A DNA stretch of 64,000 bases from VBCG01 sp044226535 (lineage in GTDB: Bacteria > Pseudomonadota > Gammaproteobacteria > Burkholderiales > Casimicrobiaceae), in assembly GCA_044226535.1 (NCBI GenBank), contig JBGAGT010000013.1:71703-135702 (forward strand). Reading direction: 5' to 3'. The position numbers were made by a program, and so were the translations under genes. The notes beneath the pieces are model-generated. The model had not been told where the DNA came from. It was given only the letters and a program-made list of their open reading frames with translations, and ran no database searches. This document shows, in pieces, positions 26,804 through 34,538 of the stretch (within the stretch, counting starts at the first letter, position 1; the number at the start of each line of letters is the position of its first letter).

Positions 26804-28270
26804 TCAGGCGTGGACCGGCAACGGCGGCGGGAGCTGGTCGGGCTCGGGCTCGGGGATCGGCACGGGGATCGGCTTGATCAGCCGCGCACGCGCGTCGGCC
26901 GCGGTGTGCCACAGGTTCCACGCCATCACCACCATGCCCGAGAGGATCAGCACGCCGCCGAACCAGCGCACCACGTACAGCGGCTTGATCGCGATCAGGC
27001 TGTCGATGAACGGATAGACCAGCGTGCCGTCCGGGTTGGTCGCGCGCCACATCAGCCCTTCGGTGACGCCCGCGGCCCACATGGCCACCACGTACAGCAG
27101 CGTACCGATGGTGTGCAGCCAGAAGTGCAGCTCCATCGCGCCGTGCGAGTGCATCGCCGGCCTGCCAAGCGCGCGCGGCGCCATGGCGTACAGCGAGCCG
27201 ATGGTGATCATCGCCACCCAGCCGAGCGAGCCCGAGTGCACGTGCGCGATCGTCCAGTCGGTGTAGTGCGACAGCGCGTTCACCGACTTGATCGCCATCA
27301 TCGAGCCTTCGAACGTCGCGGCCGCATAGAACACCAGCGACAGCACCATGAATTTCGCGGCGGGATCGGTGCGCAGGCGGTGCCAGGAACCGTTGAAGGT
27401 GAGCAGCCCGTTGGCGGCCGAGCCCCAGCTCGGCATCAGGAGGACCAGCGAGAACGCCATGCCAACCGACTGCACCCAGTCCGGCAGCGCCGTGTACATG
27501 AGGTGGTGCGGCCCCGCCCACATGTACACCGAGATCAGCGCCCAGAAGTTGACGATCGAGAAGCGGTAGCTCCACAGCGGCTGCTGCGCCTGGCGCGGCA
27601 CGAAGTAGTACATCATGCCGAGGAAGCCCGCGGTGAGGAAGAAGGCCACGGCATTGTGCCCGTACCACCATTGCACCATGGCGTCGACCGCGCCCGAGTA
27701 CACCGGGTAGGACTTGGTCAGCGACACCGGCAGCGCGATGTTGTTGACGATGTGCAGGAGGCCGACGGCGATGATGAACGCGCCGTAGTACCAGTTGGCG
27801 ACGTAGATGTGGCGGATGCGCCGCCGCGCGAGGGTCGAGAAGAACACCCAGCCGAAGCTCACCCACACCACCGCGACGGCGATGTCGACGAACCATTCGG
27901 GCTCGGCGTATTCCTTGCTCTGGGTGAGGCCGAAGGGCATGGTCGCCATCGCCAGGAAGCAGCCGAGCTGCCAGCCCCAGAAGGTGAAGTTGGCGAGCGC
28001 CGTGTGCGCGAGGCGTGCGTGCGAAGTGCGCTGCACGACGTAGTAGCAGGTCCCCATCAAGGCGGAACCGCCGAACGCGAAGATCACGCCGAAGGTGTGG
28101 TTGGGGCGGATGTGGCTGAACGTGAGCCAGGGAATGCCGAAGTTGAGCGCGGGCCACGCGAGCTCGGCCGCGGCGTAGACCCCGATCGACATGCCGACCA
28201 CCCCCCACACCGCCGAGGCGAGCAGGAACAGGCGCACGATCTGGTCGTTGTAGGTCTCTTTGGGCGGCAT
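26804..28270 (-). CDS. ccoN: cytochrome c oxidase cbb3-type, catalytic subunit I
   Basis: A 488-residue polytopic heme-copper oxidase subunit. Heme and CuB histidines are visible in 'LTFSHIRPNHTFG', 'WWYGHNAVAFFLTAGFLGMMYYFVP', 'GPHHLMYTALPDW' and 'IAHVHSGSLGW', all characteristic of CcoN. It is the high-affinity oxygen-reducing, proton-pumping core used under low oxygen. First gene of the minus-strand ccoNOQP run. A possible promoter lies 60 bases upstream; I find no FNR-type TTGAT-N4-ATCAA site before it. Confidence 0.96.
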   Translation of the reverse strand: MPPKETYNDQIVRLFLLASAVWGVVGMSIGVYAAAELAWPALNFGIPWLTFSHIRPNHTFGVIFAFGGSALMGTCYYVVQRTSHARLAHTALANFTFWGWQLGCFLAMATMPFGLTQSKEYAEPEWFVDIAVAVVWVSFGWVFFSTLARRRIRHIYVANWYYGAFIIAVGLLHIVNNIALPVSLTKSYPVYSGAVDAMVQWWYGHNAVAFFLTAGFLGMMYYFVPRQAQQPLWSYRFSIVNFWALISVYMWAGPHHLMYTALPDWVQSVGMAFSLVLLMPSWGSAANGLLTFNGSWHRLRTDPAAKFMVLSLVFYAAATFEGSMMAIKSVNALSHYTDWTIAHVHSGSLGWVAMITIGSLYAMAPRALGRPAMHSHGAMELHFWLHTIGTLLYVVAMWAAGVTEGLMWRATNPDGTLVYPFIDSLIAIKPLYVVRWFGGVLILSGMVVMAWNLWHTAADARARLIKPIPVPIPEPEPDQLPPPLPVHA

Positions 28271-28329
28271 GGGCGGGCCTGTCGGATGCGGGTTGCCGCG
28301 GTCTTCGATCCGGCGCCGGCGGCGCCCAC

Positions 28330-28335
28330 ATCTTA
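28330..28335 (-). promoter_or_regulatory. putative -10 element of the cco operon
   Basis: On the minus strand GCGTAAGATG contains TAAGAT, about 60 bases before the ccoN ATG, in the 131-base gap after the methyltransferase gene. No clear -35 or anaerobox accompanies it. Confidence 0.35.
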
Positions 28336-28401
28336 CGCCCCCCTCAGCGGCCGGGTGCTGCATGCGGCCTGCGCTCGATGGCGCGGGGCGCACCGCGGGC
28401 G

Positions 28402-29574
28402 TCAGCGCCGTTCCAGCAGCAGTCCCTTGAGGTATTCGCCTTCGGGGAATGCCAGCGTCGACGGGTGGTCGGACGAGGCGTGGAGCTCGGCGAGCACGGT
28501 CGCGTCGCGTTGCGCGTCGGCGGCAGCGCCGGCGACGATGCGGCGGAACAGCGCGGCATCGACCCCGCCCGAGCACGAGAACGTCGCCAGCAGGCCGCCT
28601 CGTGCCAGCAGCTTGAGGGCCAGCAGGTTGATGTCCTTGTAGGCGGCCGAGGCACGCTTCACCGACGCCGCGTTCGGCGCGAACTTGGGCGGGTCGAGCA
28701 CGATGAGATCGAAGGTCTCGCCGGCGTTGCGCAGCACGCGCAGCTCGCTGAACACGTCGGCATCCTTCCAGCGCGCGGGCTGGGATGCGATGGAGGGGTT
28801 CGCAGCGAGGTTGCTGCGCGCCATGCCGAGCGCGGGCGCCGAGCTGTCGATCGACAGCACCGAGGCCGCGCCTCCGGCGAGGGCCGCGAGGCTGAAGCCG
28901 CCCGTGTAGCAGAAGGCGTTGAGCACGCGGCGGCCCTGCGCATGGAGCCGCACGATGCGGCGGTTGTCGCGCTGGTCGAGGTAGAAGCCCGTCTTCTGGC
29001 CGCCTTCGACGTCGACGCGGTAGGCGAGACCGTCCTCGTGGATCACGACGCGCCCGGGCAGCGCGCCGTGCATCGGCCCGCTGCGCGGCGGCAGCCCCTC
29101 GAGATTGCGCACCTCGGCATCGGAGCGCTCGTACACGGCATCGATCCCGCCGCCGGCGAGCAGCCCGGTGACCATCGCGTCACGATGGCGTTCGGCCCCT
29201 GCCGAGCTCAGCTGCACGACCGCCACCCCGGCGTAGCGGTCGATCACCACGCCGGGCAGCCCGTCGGCCTCGCCGTGCACCAGGCGCATCGCATCGTGCG
29301 CGGCGTCGAGCAGTCCGGCGCGGCGCCCGAGCGCCTGCGCGACACGGCGCGCGAAGAATGCGCCGTCGACGGCCTCGTCCGGGTCGAAGGTCCACACCCG
29401 GGCGCGGATCTGCGAAACCGGCGACCATGCGGCGCGCGCGAGCCAGGCGCCGTCGTGCGCGTGGATGTCGACCGTTGCGCCGGGTTCGGCCTCGGGTGCC
29501 GATGCGATGGCGCCCGAGAACACCCACGGATGGCGCGCGAGCAGCGACTTCTCGCGGCCCGCGTTCAACACCAC
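28402..29574 (-). CDS. class I SAM-dependent rRNA methyltransferase, RlmI family
   Basis: A 390-residue protein with an N-terminal PUA-like domain ('GREKSLLARHPWVFSGAI') and a C-terminal Rossmann methyltransferase. Motifs are 'VLNAFCYTGGFSLAAL' (SAM site), 'DPPKFAP' (motif IV) and 'TFSCSGG' with the catalytic cysteine, matching RlmI, which makes m5C1962 in 23S rRNA. No ATG lies near the conserved start. GTG at 29574 is used, without a recognisable Shine-Dalgarno, and the true start may be a few codons upstream. Confidence 0.88.
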   Translation of the reverse strand: MVLNAGREKSLLARHPWVFSGAIASAPEAEPGATVDIHAHDGAWLARAAWSPVSQIRARVWTFDPDEAVDGAFFARRVAQALGRRAGLLDAAHDAMRLVHGEADGLPGVVIDRYAGVAVVQLSSAGAERHRDAMVTGLLAGGGIDAVYERSDAEVRNLEGLPPRSGPMHGALPGRVVIHEDGLAYRVDVEGGQKTGFYLDQRDNRRIVRLHAQGRRVLNAFCYTGGFSLAALAGGAASVLSIDSSAPALGMARSNLAANPSIASQPARWKDADVFSELRVLRNAGETFDLIVLDPPKFAPNAASVKRASAAYKDINLLALKLLARGGLLATFSCSGGVDAALFRRIVAGAAADAQRDATVLAELHASSDHPSTLAFPEGEYLKGLLLERR

Positions 29575-29626
29575 GCGCGGCAGGGAGGTGATCAGGGGAA
29601 GCGGCCGGGCCGCAGCGTACCGTCCT

Positions 29627-30607
29627 TCACGGCCGCGGCGGACCGACGATGCCGTCGATGCGCTGCAGGACCTCGGGCGTGAGCTTCGGCAGCACGTCCA
29701 GCGCCTTCAGGTTGTCCTTCAACTGCGCCACGCGCGACGCACCGGTGATCACGGTGGTGACGTTGGGATTCTTCGCGCACCAGGCGATGGCGAGCTGCGC
29801 CAGCGTGCAGCCAAGGTCGGCGGCGACAGGCGCGAGCGCCTTGACCCTGGCGATTTCGTCGGCCTTGGTGAGGCGTTCCGCCAGCCATTCGTACCCCTTG
29901 AGCGCGCCGCGCGAGTCCTTGGGGATGCCTTCGTTGTACTTGCCGGTGAGCAGTCCCGAGGCGAGCGGGCTCCAGATGGTGGTGCCGATCCCGAGGTCGC
30001 GGAACACGCGCGCGTACTCGACCTCCATGCGGTGGCGATGCAGCAGGTTGTACTGCGGCTGCTCCATCACCGGCTTGTGCAAGTGGTGCCGCTCGGCGAT
30101 CTCCCAGGCGGCATAGATCTCCGCGGCCGACCATTCCGACGTGCCCCAGTAATGGGCCTTGCCGCTGCGGATCATGTCGTGCATCGCGTGCACGGTTTCC
30201 TCGAGCGGCGTGTCGGGGTCCGGGCGGTGGCAGAACACGAGGTCCACGTAGTCCATGCCGAGGCGCGCGAGCGAGCCGTCGATGGCCTGCATCAGGTACT
30301 TGCGGTTCAGCGTGTTCTTCTCGTTGGGGCCATCGTTGAGGCCCCAGAAGAACTTGGTCGACACGACGTAGGAGGCGCGGCGCCAGCCGGTCTTCTTCAG
30401 CACCTCGCCCATGATGGTTTCCGACTGGCCGTTGGCGTAGACCTCGGCGTTGTCGAAGAAATTGACGCCGGCGTCGTAGGCGGCGGCCATGCACTCGCGC
30501 GCGAGCTCGGTGCCCATCTGGTTGCCGTAGGTGATCCAGGAGCCGAGCGACAGCAGGGAGAGCTTGAGGCCCGAGCGTCCGAGCCTGCGGTAGGGCATGG
30601 GGGTCAT
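29627..30607 (-). CDS. aldo/keto reductase, voltage-gated K+ channel beta-subunit type
   Basis: A 326-residue TIM-barrel NADPH-dependent oxidoreductase. The catalytic tetrad is visible as Asp and Tyr in 'NFFDNAEVYANGQSE', Lys in 'VVSTKFFWG' and His in 'VFCHRPDPDTPLEE'; 'WSPLASGLLTGKYNEG' is typical of the Kv-beta/YghZ branch. It probably reduces reactive aldehydes or ketones in the cytosol. The ATG at 30607 ('MTPMPYRRLG') is preferred to a slightly longer frame. Divergent from the S9 peptidase. Confidence 0.93.
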   Translation of the reverse strand: MTPMPYRRLGRSGLKLSLLSLGSWITYGNQMGTELARECMAAAYDAGVNFFDNAEVYANGQSETIMGEVLKKTGWRRASYVVSTKFFWGLNDGPNEKNTLNRKYLMQAIDGSLARLGMDYVDLVFCHRPDPDTPLEETVHAMHDMIRSGKAHYWGTSEWSAAEIYAAWEIAERHHLHKPVMEQPQYNLLHRHRMEVEYARVFRDLGIGTTIWSPLASGLLTGKYNEGIPKDSRGALKGYEWLAERLTKADEIARVKALAPVAADLGCTLAQLAIAWCAKNPNVTTVITGASRVAQLKDNLKALDVLPKLTPEVLQRIDGIVGPPRP

Positions 30608-30647
30608 GTCGGTCACGGGCTCGCGGCACCGCCGCAAGGCCCTGCGT

Positions 30648-30653
30648 TAAGAT
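30648..30653 (+). promoter_or_regulatory. putative -10 element of the S9 peptidase gene
   Basis: GCGTTAAGATC contains TAAGAT, about 35-40 bases before the likely start codons, in the gap between divergent genes. No distinct -35 box. Confidence 0.35.
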
Positions 30654-30687
30654 CGTTGCATCGATTCTAACCTTGTGGGGCATGCCC

Positions 30688-32754
30688 ATGGCCGCAGGCC
30701 GCAAACCGCCGCTCGACGTCGAAGGCCTGTGGAAGTTGAAGCGCGTCGGCACGCCGCGCATCTCGCCCGACGGCGCGATGGCCTGCGCCGAGGTCACGTC
30801 CTTCGACATGGACCGCAACGAGGGCCAGACCTCGCTGTGGCTTTTTCCCACCGGCTTCGGCACGGCGCGCGGGCGTGCGCGCAGGCTGACCTCGGGCAAG
30901 CACGACGGCAGCCCGCAATGGTCGCCCGATGGGCGCTCCATCGCCTTCACCGCCAAGCGCGAGGGCGACGAGGTGCCGCAGATCTACCTGATCGACGTGG
31001 AGGGGGGCGGCGAGGCGCGGCGCCTCACCTTGCTCTCGACCGGCTGCGGCCACCTCAAGTGGTTCCCCGACGGCAGGCGCGTCGCCTTCGTCTCGGCGGT
31101 ATGGCGCGACCTTGGCAGCGACGCCGAGCAGGCGAAGCGCCTCAAGGCGCGCAAGGACGACAAGGTCAAGGCGCACGTCACCGAGCGTGCCGAGTACCGC
31201 TTCTGGGACCGCTGGCTCACCGACGGGCGCGAGCCGCACGTGTTCGCCTGCACGATCGCGACGGGCCGTTGCGAGGACCTCCTGCGCGGCACGGGGCTCG
31301 CGCTGCCGCCGTGGGATCCCACGGCCGCCGACTTCGACATCGCGCCCGACGGCCGCGAGATCGTGCTGTCGGTCGACCCCAATCCCGAGCCGGGGATGAT
31401 GAACCGGCGTGACCTCGTGCTGGTCGACACGCGCACCCGCGCCAGGCGCTGGCTGACCGCCGGCAGCGGCATGGACGACGCGTCGCCCGTGTACTCGCCC
31501 GACGGCCGCAGCATCGCGCAGGTGGCGTTCAACACGCGGCGGGCGTTCAACGACCAGGGGCACCTGCGCGTGGTGGACCGGAGGAGCGGCGCGGTGCGGC
31601 GCATCGCCGCGCGCCTCGACCGCCAGCCGAGCCACCTCGCGTTCGCGCGCGACGGGAGGAGCCTGCTCTTCACCTGCGAGGACCACGGGCGCGTGCACCT
31701 GCTACGTGCTTCGCTCGCCGGCAACGTGGTGGCGATGGTCGCGCGGGGCGGCAGCATCGGCGGCTTCACGCAGTCGGCCGACGGCAAGGCCATCGCCTTC
31801 GACCGCGCCAGCGCCGCGCATCCGCCGGCGCTCTTCGCCGTCGCCGCCGACGGCACGCGCGAGCGGCCCATCGAGACGCTCAACGCCGCGCTGCTCGCGC
31901 GCCACGCCTTCGGCGAAACCCGCGAGTTCACCGTCAAGGGCTGGGGCGGCGAGCCCGTGCAGGTCATCGTGACCTATCCGCCGGGCTTCGACCCGAAGCG
32001 CCGCTGGCCGCTGATGCACTCGATCCATGGCGGGCCGCATGCCTCGCACCACGACGGCTGGCATTTCCGCTGGAACGCGCACGTGTTCGCGGGCAAGGGT
32101 TACGTGGTCGCGCAGGTCAACTACCACGGCTCGTCGGGCTTCGGCCAGCGCTTCATCGAGTCGATCACCGGGCACTACGGCAAGAAGGAATATGCCGACG
32201 TCGAGGCAGCCACCGACTTCCTGCTGGCGCGCGGCTACATCGACCGTGCGCGCCTCGTTGGCACCGGGGGCAGCTACGGCGGCTACATGGTCGCGTACAT
32301 GAACGGGCACACCGACCGCTACGCGAGCTACGTGTGCCACGCCGGCTGCTACGACTGGGTGTCGATGATGGCGACCGACGGCTACCGCTTCTTCGCCTCG
32401 GAGCTCGGCGACTGGCACTGGAACAACGAGCAGCGGGTCATGGCACAGTCGCCCCACCACTACGTGAAGCGCGCGAAGACGCCGACGCTGGTGATCCACG
32501 GCGAGCTCGACTACCGCGTGCCGGCCACGCAGGCGCTGCAGTACTACGACACGCTGAAGGCCAAGGAGGTGCCGGCGCGGCTCGTGTACTTCCCCGACGA
32601 GAACCACTGGATCCTCAAGCCGCAGAACTCGCGGCTCTGGTACCGCGAGTTCTTCGACTGGATCGCGCGGACGGCGCCGGGAGGCCCGGCCAGGCGCGCG
32701 CCCCGGCCCGCCCGGGCCGGGCACCGACGCGCGGCGCGACCGGGACAGCGGTAG
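30688..32754 (+). CDS. S9-family serine peptidase (prolyl oligopeptidase / acylaminoacyl-peptidase type)
   Basis: A 688-residue protein without a signal peptide. The first 400 residues form a beta-propeller with repeated 'SPDGR'-type (PD40) motifs, which gates access to the active site. The C-terminal alpha/beta-hydrolase holds the nucleophile in 'GGSYGGYMVAYM' (near residue 530), aspartate in 'HGELDYRVP' and histidine in 'PDENHWI'. It likely trims short peptides or N-acylated peptides in the cytosol. ATG at 30688 has GTGGGG 7 bases upstream; ATG 30682 is an alternative. The C-terminal 25 residues are Arg/Pro-rich. Confidence 0.92.
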   Translation: MAAGRKPPLDVEGLWKLKRVGTPRISPDGAMACAEVTSFDMDRNEGQTSLWLFPTGFGTARGRARRLTSGKHDGSPQWSPDGRSIAFTAKREGDEVPQIYLIDVEGGGEARRLTLLSTGCGHLKWFPDGRRVAFVSAVWRDLGSDAEQAKRLKARKDDKVKAHVTERAEYRFWDRWLTDGREPHVFACTIATGRCEDLLRGTGLALPPWDPTAADFDIAPDGREIVLSVDPNPEPGMMNRRDLVLVDTRTRARRWLTAGSGMDDASPVYSPDGRSIAQVAFNTRRAFNDQGHLRVVDRRSGAVRRIAARLDRQPSHLAFARDGRSLLFTCEDHGRVHLLRASLAGNVVAMVARGGSIGGFTQSADGKAIAFDRASAAHPPALFAVAADGTRERPIETLNAALLARHAFGETREFTVKGWGGEPVQVIVTYPPGFDPKRRWPLMHSIHGGPHASHHDGWHFRWNAHVFAGKGYVVAQVNYHGSSGFGQRFIESITGHYGKKEYADVEAATDFLLARGYIDRARLVGTGGSYGGYMVAYMNGHTDRYASYVCHAGCYDWVSMMATDGYRFFASELGDWHWNNEQRVMAQSPHHYVKRAKTPTLVIHGELDYRVPATQALQYYDTLKAKEVPARLVYFPDENHWILKPQNSRLWYREFFDWIARTAPGGPARRAPRPARAGHRRAARPGQR

Positions 32755-32783
32755 GTGGCGGCGGCGCCGCCGGATCTCAAGGC

Positions 32784-32811
32784 CTTGAATCGACGGTCGC
32801 GGGCCCTACCT
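32784..32811 (+). promoter_or_regulatory. putative heat-shock (sigma-32) promoter of hsp20
   Basis: CTTGAA, a 14-base spacer and CCCTACCT resemble the sigma-32 consensus (CTTGAAA ... CCCCATNT). It lies 72-99 bases before the small heat-shock gene, which supports but does not prove the assignment. Confidence 0.5.
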
Positions 32812-32882
32812 CGGGGGCAGAGGGTGCCGCTCGCGCAGCGGACGGCACCCGCGCCATCCCGAAACGACCAAGGAGGTTCACC

Positions 32883-33314
32883 ATGCGTCACCAGCACCTG
32901 CGTGTCTACGATCCGTTCGCGCGCGCCGCGTTCAACGACATCGTCCGCGAGTTCTTCGCCCCGTCCAACGGCGAGCAGGACCGCACGCCGCTGTCCATCC
33001 GCGCCGACGTGGCCGAGACCGATGCCGCCTACGTGGTGCGCGCCGAGGTCCCCGGCGTGCGCAAGGAAGACATCGACGTCAAGATCGACGCCAACAACGT
33101 CACCATCGGCGCCGAAGTGAAGCACGCGAGCGAGAGCCGCGAGGGCGAGAAGGTCCTGCGCAGCGAGCGCTACGAGGGCTCGGTGCTGCGCCAGTTCACC
33201 TTCGCCAGCGAAATCGACGAGGCCGCGAGCGAAGCGAAGTACGAGAACGGCGTGCTCGAGCTCAAGCTTGCCAAGAAGGCGCCGCTGGCCGCGCGCAAGC
33301 TGACCGTTCAGTAA
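32883..33314 (+). CDS. Hsp20/alpha-crystallin family small heat-shock protein
   Basis: A 143-residue holdase chaperone. The alpha-crystallin domain spans about residues 42-135: 'IRADVAETDAAYVVRAEVPG' opens it, 'KVLRSERYEGSVLRQFTF' is the central loop and 'YENGVLELKLAKK' the final strands. It binds unfolding proteins in an ATP-independent way. A strong AAGGAGG lies 6 bases before the ATG. It follows a sigma-32-like promoter and a GGGTGCCG/CGGCACCC hairpin in the leader, and is followed by a repeat array. Confidence 0.94.
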   Translation: MRHQHLRVYDPFARAAFNDIVREFFAPSNGEQDRTPLSIRADVAETDAAYVVRAEVPGVRKEDIDVKIDANNVTIGAEVKHASESREGEKVLRSERYEGSVLRQFTFASEIDEAASEAKYENGVLELKLAKKAPLAARKLTVQ

Positions 33315-33487
33315 CGTCATCCCCGCGAAAGCGGGGACCCATGTGTGGGTTCCCGCCTTCGCGGGAACGACGAGTGGGTTCCCGCCTTCGCGGGAATGAC
33401 GAGTGGGTTCCCGCCTTCGCGGGAACGACGAGTGGGTTCCCGCCTTCGCGGGAATGACGAGTGGGCTCCCGCCTTCGCGGGAACGAC
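33315..33487. repeat. tandem array of palindromic GC-rich repeats
   Basis: One inverted unit with CCCCGCGAAAGCGGGG (33315-33341) is followed by five head-to-tail units of 29-30 bases (33342-33371, 33372-33400, 33401-33429, 33430-33458, 33459-33487). Each has the stem-loop TTCCCGCCTTCGCGGGAA or a near variant, then AACGAC or AATGAC in alternation. It fills the gap between convergent hsp20 and the KTSC gene and could act as a bidirectional transcript end. Confidence 0.95.
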
Positions 33488-33496
33488 GGTTCTTGC

Positions 33497-33706
33497 TCAG
33501 CGGATGCGCCGGGGATTGAGCTCTTCCTCGATGTTGTCGCGGAAGAAGCTCCACGGCGAGGAGGCCTGGGAGAAGCGCCGCCAGGTCTCGGCGCTGACGC
33601 CGCCGTACTCGAAGGTCCCCGAGCTCAGCTCCACCACCAGCTTGCGCGTCGCGGGGTCGTAGCCCGCGGCGCGCAGGCTGCCGCCGCTCATCTTCTTCAT
33701 GTCCAT
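33497..33706 (-). CDS. KTSC domain protein
   Basis: A 69-residue protein made almost entirely of a KTSC domain: 'LRAAGYDPATRKLVVELSSG' followed by 'FEYGGVSAETWRRFSQASSP' and 'FFRDNI'. KTSC domains occur alone or attached to lysyl-tRNA synthetases and nucleases; function is not established. GGAGG lies 7 bases before the ATG at 33706. It follows msrA by 53 bases on the same strand. Confidence 0.88.
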   Translation of the reverse strand: MDMKKMSGGSLRAAGYDPATRKLVVELSSGTFEYGGVSAETWRRFSQASSPWSFFRDNIEEELNPRRIR

Positions 33707-33759
33707 CGCATCGCCTCCCTTGAACCTTGCGGTCGCGCGCGCAGCCGCGCCCTCGCGCG

Positions 33760-34410
33760 TCAATGCGTGTAGGCGAGCTTGCCCCAGATCTCCTCGAGCC
33801 GCGCATCGCGACGGCAGCCGACGCGGTAGGCCTGGTAGCGCGCAGGGTTCTTGAGGTAGAAGTCCTGGTGGTATTCCTCGGCGGGCCAGAACTCGCCGGC
33901 CATCAGCACCTTGGTCACCACGGGCGCCTTGAAGGGCTTGGTGCGCTCGATGTCCTGCTTCGAGGCTTGCGCCGCGGCGAGCTGCGTGCCGTCGACGGCG
34001 AAGATCGCGCTCTGGTACTCGGCGCCCGCGTCGCAGAACGCGCGGTCGGGCGTGGTGGGGTCGATGCTGTGCCAGTACACGTCTAGGAGCTTGGCATAGC
34101 TCGTCTTGGTGGTGTCGTAGGCGACCTTCACCGCCTCGAGGTGGCCCGTCGTCCCCGTCGACACGTCGTCGTAGCTGGGGTTGCGCTTGCTGCCGCCGGT
34201 GTAGCCCGAGGTGGTCGCCGTCACGCCCGGCACGCTGTCGAAGATCCGTTCCATCGACCAGAAGCAGCCGCCCGCGAAGATCGCCGTGGCGGTCTCGGCC
34301 CGCGCGAGGCCGCTGGCGCAGGTGAAGGCCACCGCCGCGAGCGCGAGGCGGGCGAGCGCGCGCCGCGGTGCGGGCGCGAGGGGGGAAGGGATCGGGAATC
34401 GTGCCGCCAT
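33760..34410 (-). CDS. msrA: peptide-methionine (S)-S-oxide reductase with signal peptide
   Basis: A 216-residue MsrA. The catalytic 'GGCFW' has Cys49, and 'GYTGGSKRNPSYDDVSTG' and 'YWHSIDPTT' follow as in typical MsrA. The first 38 residues are a Sec-type signal peptide (Arg-rich start, 'ALARLALAAVAFTCASGLARA'), so the enzyme is probably periplasmic and repairs oxidised methionines of exported proteins. A second cysteine near 'VGCRRD' may resolve the sulfenic acid. Transcribed towards the KTSC gene; divergent from the ABC binding protein. Confidence 0.93.
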   Translation of the reverse strand: MAARFPIPSPLAPAPRRALARLALAAVAFTCASGLARAETATAIFAGGCFWSMERIFDSVPGVTATTSGYTGGSKRNPSYDDVSTGTTGHLEAVKVAYDTTKTSYAKLLDVYWHSIDPTTPDRAFCDAGAEYQSAIFAVDGTQLAAAQASKQDIERTKPFKAPVVTKVLMAGEFWPAEEYHQDFYLKNPARYQAYRVGCRRDARLEEIWGKLAYTH

Positions 34411-34538
34411 GCCGTGACCTCGTCGTGGGTGCGGCGCCTTTGCGCGCTGCGTGTCGCGCCGCCGGTTGGATGTCGGGTGCCGCGGACGGCACCTGCCAGT
34501 ATGATGCGCCTCTCGTTGCCGCCGCCTTGCCGAATTCC

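Noticed and set aside
28271..28401. FNR/anaerobox upstream of ccoN
   Set aside because: I looked for TTGAT-N4-ATCAA and found nothing close.
29580..29594. GATCACCTCC on the minus strand, like the 3' end of 16S rRNA
   Set aside because: Only about ten bases match and no rRNA sequence surrounds it; chance.
33342..33487. Possible CRISPR array
   Set aside because: Units are directly adjacent palindromes with no unique spacers, and there are no cas genes nearby.
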